Origin: Nostocoides jenkinsii Ben 74
Lineage (GTDB): Bacteria; Actinomycetota; Actinomycetes; Actinomycetales; Dermatophilaceae
Direction of reading: 5' to 3'
DNA length: 64,000 nt
NCBI RefSeq assembly: GCF_001046875.1
Contig: NZ_HF571038.1
Coordinates: 583,969-647,968, forward strand
Position 1 is the stretch's first letter; the number at the start of each line of letters is the position of its first letter. Of the stretch, positions 58,565 to 64,000 are shown in pieces. The translations under genes were made by a program, and so were the position numbers. The notes beneath the pieces were generated by a model. It did not search any database, had not been told where the DNA came from, and was given only the letters and a program-made list of their open reading frames with translations.

Positions 58565-59998
58565 ATGGCCACCATCCACACCGGCGCTACCCTCACCCCC
58601 TCCAAGGTCGAGCTCCTCACCGCCTGGATCGGCTCCCAACGGTGGTATGCCGCGAAGGGCCGCACGCCGCAGTTGCGTCGGCTGTTCTCGTGGCGGCTGG
58701 ACGATCCCGCCGGCGAGGTGGGACTGGAGTCGATCGTCATTGCGGACGATGCGACGACTCCCCCGCTCGTCTATCAGATTCCGCTCACCTATCGCGGGAC
58801 GCCATTGCCCGGCGGTGAGCACGCCCTCGTCGGAACCCTCGACCACTCGGTCCTCGGCCATCGCTATGTGTATGACGCTCCCCACGACCCCGTGTATGCC
58901 GAGCGGCTCTTCGCCCTCGCCACGGGCGCGGCCGAGGCGGTGTCGTCCACCACGGACGACACACCGGAGGAGGCCGTGTCGGGCACCGGTGTCTCGCAGG
59001 GCTGGCGGTTGATCAGTTCCCGCGTGCTGTCGGGTGAGCAGTCCAACACCTCCATCATCGGTATGGCCGTGGACGCCGACGGCGGAGAGCACCCGGTGAT
59101 CACCAAGGTCTTCCGGGCGCTGGCTGCCGGCGAGAACCCGGATGTGGTGCTGCAGGGGGCGCTGGCAGCGGCCGGCTGCCCCCGCGTCCCAGCGAGCCTG
59201 GGGGCCATTTCCGGCGCCTGGCCGTCGGCGGACGGCGGGCAGGCCCATGGGCACCTCGCCTTCGCGCAGGAGTTCCTGCCCGGAGCGCAGGACGCCTGGC
59301 GCGAGGCCCTCACTGCGGCCGGTTCCGGGGCGTCCTTCGGCGCCCGCGCGCAGGCGCTCGGGGAAGCGACCGCCGAGGTGCACGCGGTCTTGGCGTCCGA
59401 GCTGCCGACGGAGGCCGCCGAGCCCGGACGCATCGGCGAGATCGTCGCCGAGATGCGCGCGCGCTTCGCCGCGGCTGCCGCAGAGGTCCCGCCCCTGGCG
59501 ACCTACCGAGATGACATCGACGCGGTGTATGCCGCGGCCGAGGCCGCCCAGTGGCCCGACTTCCAGCGCATCCACGGGGACTACCACCTCGGTCAGGTGC
59601 TCGAGATCCCGGAGCGTGGTTGGGTGCTGCTGGACTTCGAAGGTGAGCCGTTGCGGCCCCTCGCCGAGCGCACCCGCACCGACCAGCCGCTGCGCGATGT
59701 CGCGGGCATGCTGCGCTCCTTCGATTACGCAGGTGGTTCGGTGGAGCAAGGCACCCGGGGTCTGTCGGCCCGCGACTGGGTCGCCGAGGCGCAGCAGACG
59801 TTCCTCGACGGCTACACCAGCGTGTCTGGCCGCGATCCCAGGACGGCAGGCCCGCTGCTCGACGCCTTCCTGGTGGACAAAGCGTTGTACGAAGTGGTCT
59901 ACGAGGCTCGCAATCGGCCGGCGTGGATCGACATACCTCTAACCGCAATCGATCGGCTCTTCCGCGACGAAGACGCCACCAAGGAGGACCTACCGTGA
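58565..59998 (+). CDS. mak: maltokinase
   Basis: 477 residues from ATG 58565, seven bases after glgE, with GAGGT upstream. It phosphorylates maltose with ATP to give maltose-1-phosphate for GlgE. The N-terminal cap (SKVELLTAWIGSQRWYAAKGRTPQLRRL) and the APH-like catalytic core (QRIHGDYHLGQVLEIPERGWVLLDFEGEP) are diagnostic. It is a free-standing protein, not fused to trehalose synthase (TreS) as in many bacteria. Its stop overlaps the glgB start by four bases (GTGA). Confidence 0.94.
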   Translation: MATIHTGATLTPSKVELLTAWIGSQRWYAAKGRTPQLRRLFSWRLDDPAGEVGLESIVIADDATTPPLVYQIPLTYRGTPLPGGEHALVGTLDHSVLGHRYVYDAPHDPVYAERLFALATGAAEAVSSTTDDTPEEAVSGTGVSQGWRLISSRVLSGEQSNTSIIGMAVDADGGEHPVITKVFRALAAGENPDVVLQGALAAAGCPRVPASLGAISGAWPSADGGQAHGHLAFAQEFLPGAQDAWREALTAAGSGASFGARAQALGEATAEVHAVLASELPTEAAEPGRIGEIVAEMRARFAAAAAEVPPLATYRDDIDAVYAAAEAAQWPDFQRIHGDYHLGQVLEIPERGWVLLDFEGEPLRPLAERTRTDQPLRDVAGMLRSFDYAGGSVEQGTRGLSARDWVAEAQQTFLDGYTSVSGRDPRTAGPLLDAFLVDKALYEVVYEARNRPAWIDIPLTAIDRLFRDEDATKEDLP

Positions 59999-62216
59999 GC
60001 CCCACTCCCCCCAGCGCTCTTCCCGGAGCGCGCTGGTCGCTGGCCAATGGCCGCCACCAGCAACCCCACGATGTGCTCGGGCAGCACGTCGAGACGGATG
60101 GCCTGCGCATTCGGACCATGCGGCCGCTTGCCAACTCGGTGCGCGTTCGCTTCGAGGACGGTGAGATCCTCGACCTTGAGCATGAATCCGATGGTGTCTG
60201 GAGTGGCCTGCGGGGCGACGTCGGGCAGACGATGGACTATCGCATCCTGACGACCTGGGGCGACGGCATCGAGCACGAAGCCGACGACCCTTACCGCTTC
60301 GCCCCGACTGTCGGGGAGATCGACCGCTTTCTGTTCAATGAGGGTCGTCACGAGGAGCTGTGGAAGGTCCTCGGCTCGCATGTGCGCACCTATCCCGGCC
60401 CGATGGGCGATGTGACCGGCACGTCTTTCTCGGTGTGGGCACCTCGCGCCAAGGCCGTCTTCGTCGTCGGAGACTTCAACGGCTGGGACGACCGCGTTCA
60501 CCCCATGCGCCTGCTCGGCAACTCGGGCATCTGGGAACTCTTCATTCCCGGCGTGGGCGCCGGCTCGGCATACAAATTCCGGATTCGTGGAGCCGACGAC
60601 GTCGAGCGGGACAAGGCCGACCCGATGGCGCGGCGCACCGAATGCCCGCCGCGAACGGCCTCGGTCGTGCACGACTCGCGCTATGAGTGGACGGACGACG
60701 ACTGGCAGGCCAAGCGCAAGGCCGACAACCCGCACACCGGCCCGATGAGCGTCTACGAGGTCCACCTCGGCTCGTGGCGCCAGGGTCTGTCGTATGCCGA
60801 GTTGGCCGAACACCTGGTCAACTACGTCTCCGACCTCGGGTTCACGCACGTCGAGTTCCTGCCGGTGATGGAGCACCCCTACGGGCCGTCATGGGGTTAT
60901 CAGGTCACCGGCTACTACGCGCCGACCGCGCGATTCGGGACGCCGGACGACTTCAAGTACCTCGTGGACAAGCTTCACCAAGCCGGCATCGGCGTCCTGC
61001 TGGACTGGGTCCCGGCGCACTTCCCCAAGGACGAATGGGCGCTGGCGCGCTTCGACGGACTCGCGCTCTATGAGCACGCCGATCCGCGGCGCGGCGACCA
61101 ACCCGACTGGGGGACACACATTTTCGACTTCGGCCGCAAGGAGGTGCGCAACTTCCTGGTCGCCAATGCGACCTACTGGCTGGAGGAGTTCCACATCGAC
61201 GGCCTGCGCGTCGACGCCGTCGCGAGCATGCTCTACCTCGACTACTCGCGGGCCGGCGGCGAGTGGCTCCCGAACCAGTACGGCGGCCGGGAGAACCTCG
61301 AAGCCATCGGGCTGCTCCAGGAAGCCAACGCCACGGCATACAAGCGCGAGCCTGGGGTTGTGACGATCGCCGAGGAGTCGACGTCGTGGCCCGGGGTCAC
61401 CAAGGCCACCTCCAGCGGCGGTCTCGGATTCGGGTTGAAGTGGAATATGGGGTGGATGAACGACTCGCTGCGCTACCTGCAGCGGGACCCGGTCTATCGC
61501 CAGTATCACCACAACCTGCTGACCTTCTCGCTGATGTATGCCTACAGCGAGAACTACGTCCTCCCGATCAGCCACGACGAGGTCGTCCACGGCAAGGGCT
61601 CGCTGGTCGGCAAGATTCCCGGCCACCGGTATGACCAGTTGGCCACTCTGCGCGCCTATCTCGCCTACATCTGGAGCCACCCGGGCAAGCAGCTGATCTT
61701 CATGGGTTGTGAGTTCGCGCAGCCCTCGGAGTGGGCCGACGGGCGCTCGCTCGACTGGTGGCTGCTCGACCACGCGGCGCACTACCGGGTTCACAACCTG
61801 GTCAAGGAGCTCAACACGATCTATCGCGGTCGGGACGCGCTCTGGGCGCAGGACTCCAACCCGGCCGGCTTCGAATGGCTCAACCCGCACGACAATGCGG
61901 GCAACACCTTCTCGTATGTGCGCTTCGGTCGCCAGGATCGCGGCGAGCGCAACGCGGTGGCGGTCGTGGTGAACTTCGGCGGCGGGCCTCGCGACGGCAT
62001 GCGCATCGGGCTGCCGTATGCCGGTCAGTGGGAGGTCATCCTCGACACGTCCGGCTACGACGAGTATGGCTCGCTCAGTCAGGCCGGCGTGATCCTCACT
62101 GCCGAGGAGCAGCCGTGGGACAACCAGCCCTACAGCGCCACGGTCTTTGTGCAAAAGCTCTCGGCCATCTACCTCGCCCCGGTGGCCGACAGGACCGATG
62201 AGGACGGACCCAGCGC

Positions 62217-62220
<4 letters not shown>
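59995..62220 (+). CDS. glgB: 1,4-alpha-glucan branching enzyme
   Basis: 741 residues, GTG start with AAGGAGG upstream. It adds alpha-1,6 branches. Two N-terminal carbohydrate-binding regions ([22 protein letters not shown]) precede the GH13_9 core: [33 protein letters not shown] (nucleophile Asp), [18 protein letters not shown] (acid Glu) and [15 protein letters not shown] (third Asp). Overlaps at both ends with mak and pgm show tight coupling in the operon. Confidence 0.97.
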
Positions 62221-63881
<1,661 letters not shown>

Positions 63882-63889
63882 CCCCCACC

Positions 63890-63935
63890 CACCAGCCACC
63901 CCAAGCCCCGTGTCGGCGGCCTGGGGTGGCTGGTG
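63890..63935 (+). terminator. hairpin terminator of the glucan operon
   Basis: CACCAGCCACCCCAAGCC (63890-63907) pairs with GGCCTGGGGTGGCTGGTG (63918-63935), 17 of 18 bases, starting nine bases after the pgm stop. There is no T run. Confidence 0.8.
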
Positions 63936-63944
63936 CCGACCGTG

Positions 63945-64000
63945 GAACTTCTGCTAGCAGCAGTTAGTCAACTGTGGACACCTTGCAAGGTGTCCACAGT
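63945..64000. repeat. interspersed palindromic element, copy 2 (truncated by window end)
   Basis: GAACTTCTGCTAGCAGCAG followed by GTTAGTCAACTGTGGACA (63963-63980), an 8-base centre and the start of the complementary arm TGTCCACAGT. It is the reverse complement of the copy at 50956-51022, with a few changes. It is intergenic, downstream of pgm. Confidence 0.85.

Noticed and set aside
56662..58740. Minus-strand frame of 692 codons
   Set aside because: Antisense shadow of glgE and the start of mak.

Overview
This window is high-GC DNA (roughly 70% G+C by eye) from an actinomycete. GTG starts are common, genes overlap by 1-8 bases, and the pathways are typical of Actinomycetota: the GlgE alpha-glucan route, GatCAB, and EtfAB with an IscS-like desulfurase and MnmA. 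From memory, the order leuB-serA-ilvC-ilvN-ilvB ... gatB-gatA-gatC ... ligA ... MetE-like ... mnmA-cysteine desulfurase ... etfA-etfB follows the same backbone as the Mycobacterium tuberculosis region from leuB to fixAB. I would guess order Micrococcales (Intrasporangiaceae/Dermatophilaceae-like), but the sequence alone does not prove a genus.

Layout. 0-4.5 kb: a minus-strand catabolic operon (APC permease, choline-kinase-like protein, FAD enzyme of the dimethylglycine/sarcosine dehydrogenase type, cut by the window edge). 4.5-16.7 kb: branched-chain amino acid and serine genes (leuB, serA, ilvC, ilvN, ilvB, ilvD). ilvB has a visible attenuator with an 11-residue leader peptide carrying Leu-Leu-Val-Ile. 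A small GntR/ABC operon (5.8-7.8 kb), an SDR-like gene and a VTT-type membrane protein lie between them. 16.7-19.1 kb: SixA-like phosphatase, a DUF937 protein and an unknown membrane protein.

19.2-26.0 kb is foreign. It is a composite transposon of two identical ISL3-family elements (1502 bp each) bracketing a lower-GC secreted trypsin-like protease. The whole unit sits in a host palindromic repeat with an 8-bp target duplication (GCTTTGGG). An IS110-family element has inserted into the outer terminal repeat of the left ISL3 copy; removing it restores that terminus exactly.

26.1-29.5 kb: gatB-gatA-gatC. 29.7-32.2 kb: a coupled pair encoding a lipoprotein with a DUF4353-like domain and a NAGPA-type phosphodiester glycosidase. 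32.4-37.1 kb: ligA and treY, divergent. 37.1-47.3 kb: mixed accessory genes (26-residue membrane peptide, DJ-1/PfpI protein, an ATPase-acetyltransferase fusion that looks frameshifted, acyl-CoA ligase, UspA, transporters, MetE-like, flavin enzyme, WYL regulator, RidA). 47.3-54.3 kb: MFS exporter, mnmA, cysteine desulfurase, etfA/etfB, enoyl-CoA hydratase, YbjN-like protein. 54.3-63.9 kb: glgX-glgE-mak-glgB-pgm, a tightly packed operon that builds, branches and trims alpha-glucan through maltose-1-phosphate and links it to glucose-1-phosphate/glucose-6-phosphate.

The most unusual genome-wide signal is a short word, GTATGCC/GGCATAC. I counted about 68 copies against 6-7 expected from composition. 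It is nearly absent from the transposon and is spread over all ancestral genes in both orientations. It deserves a proper statistical test. I found no tRNA, rRNA or CRISPR array.
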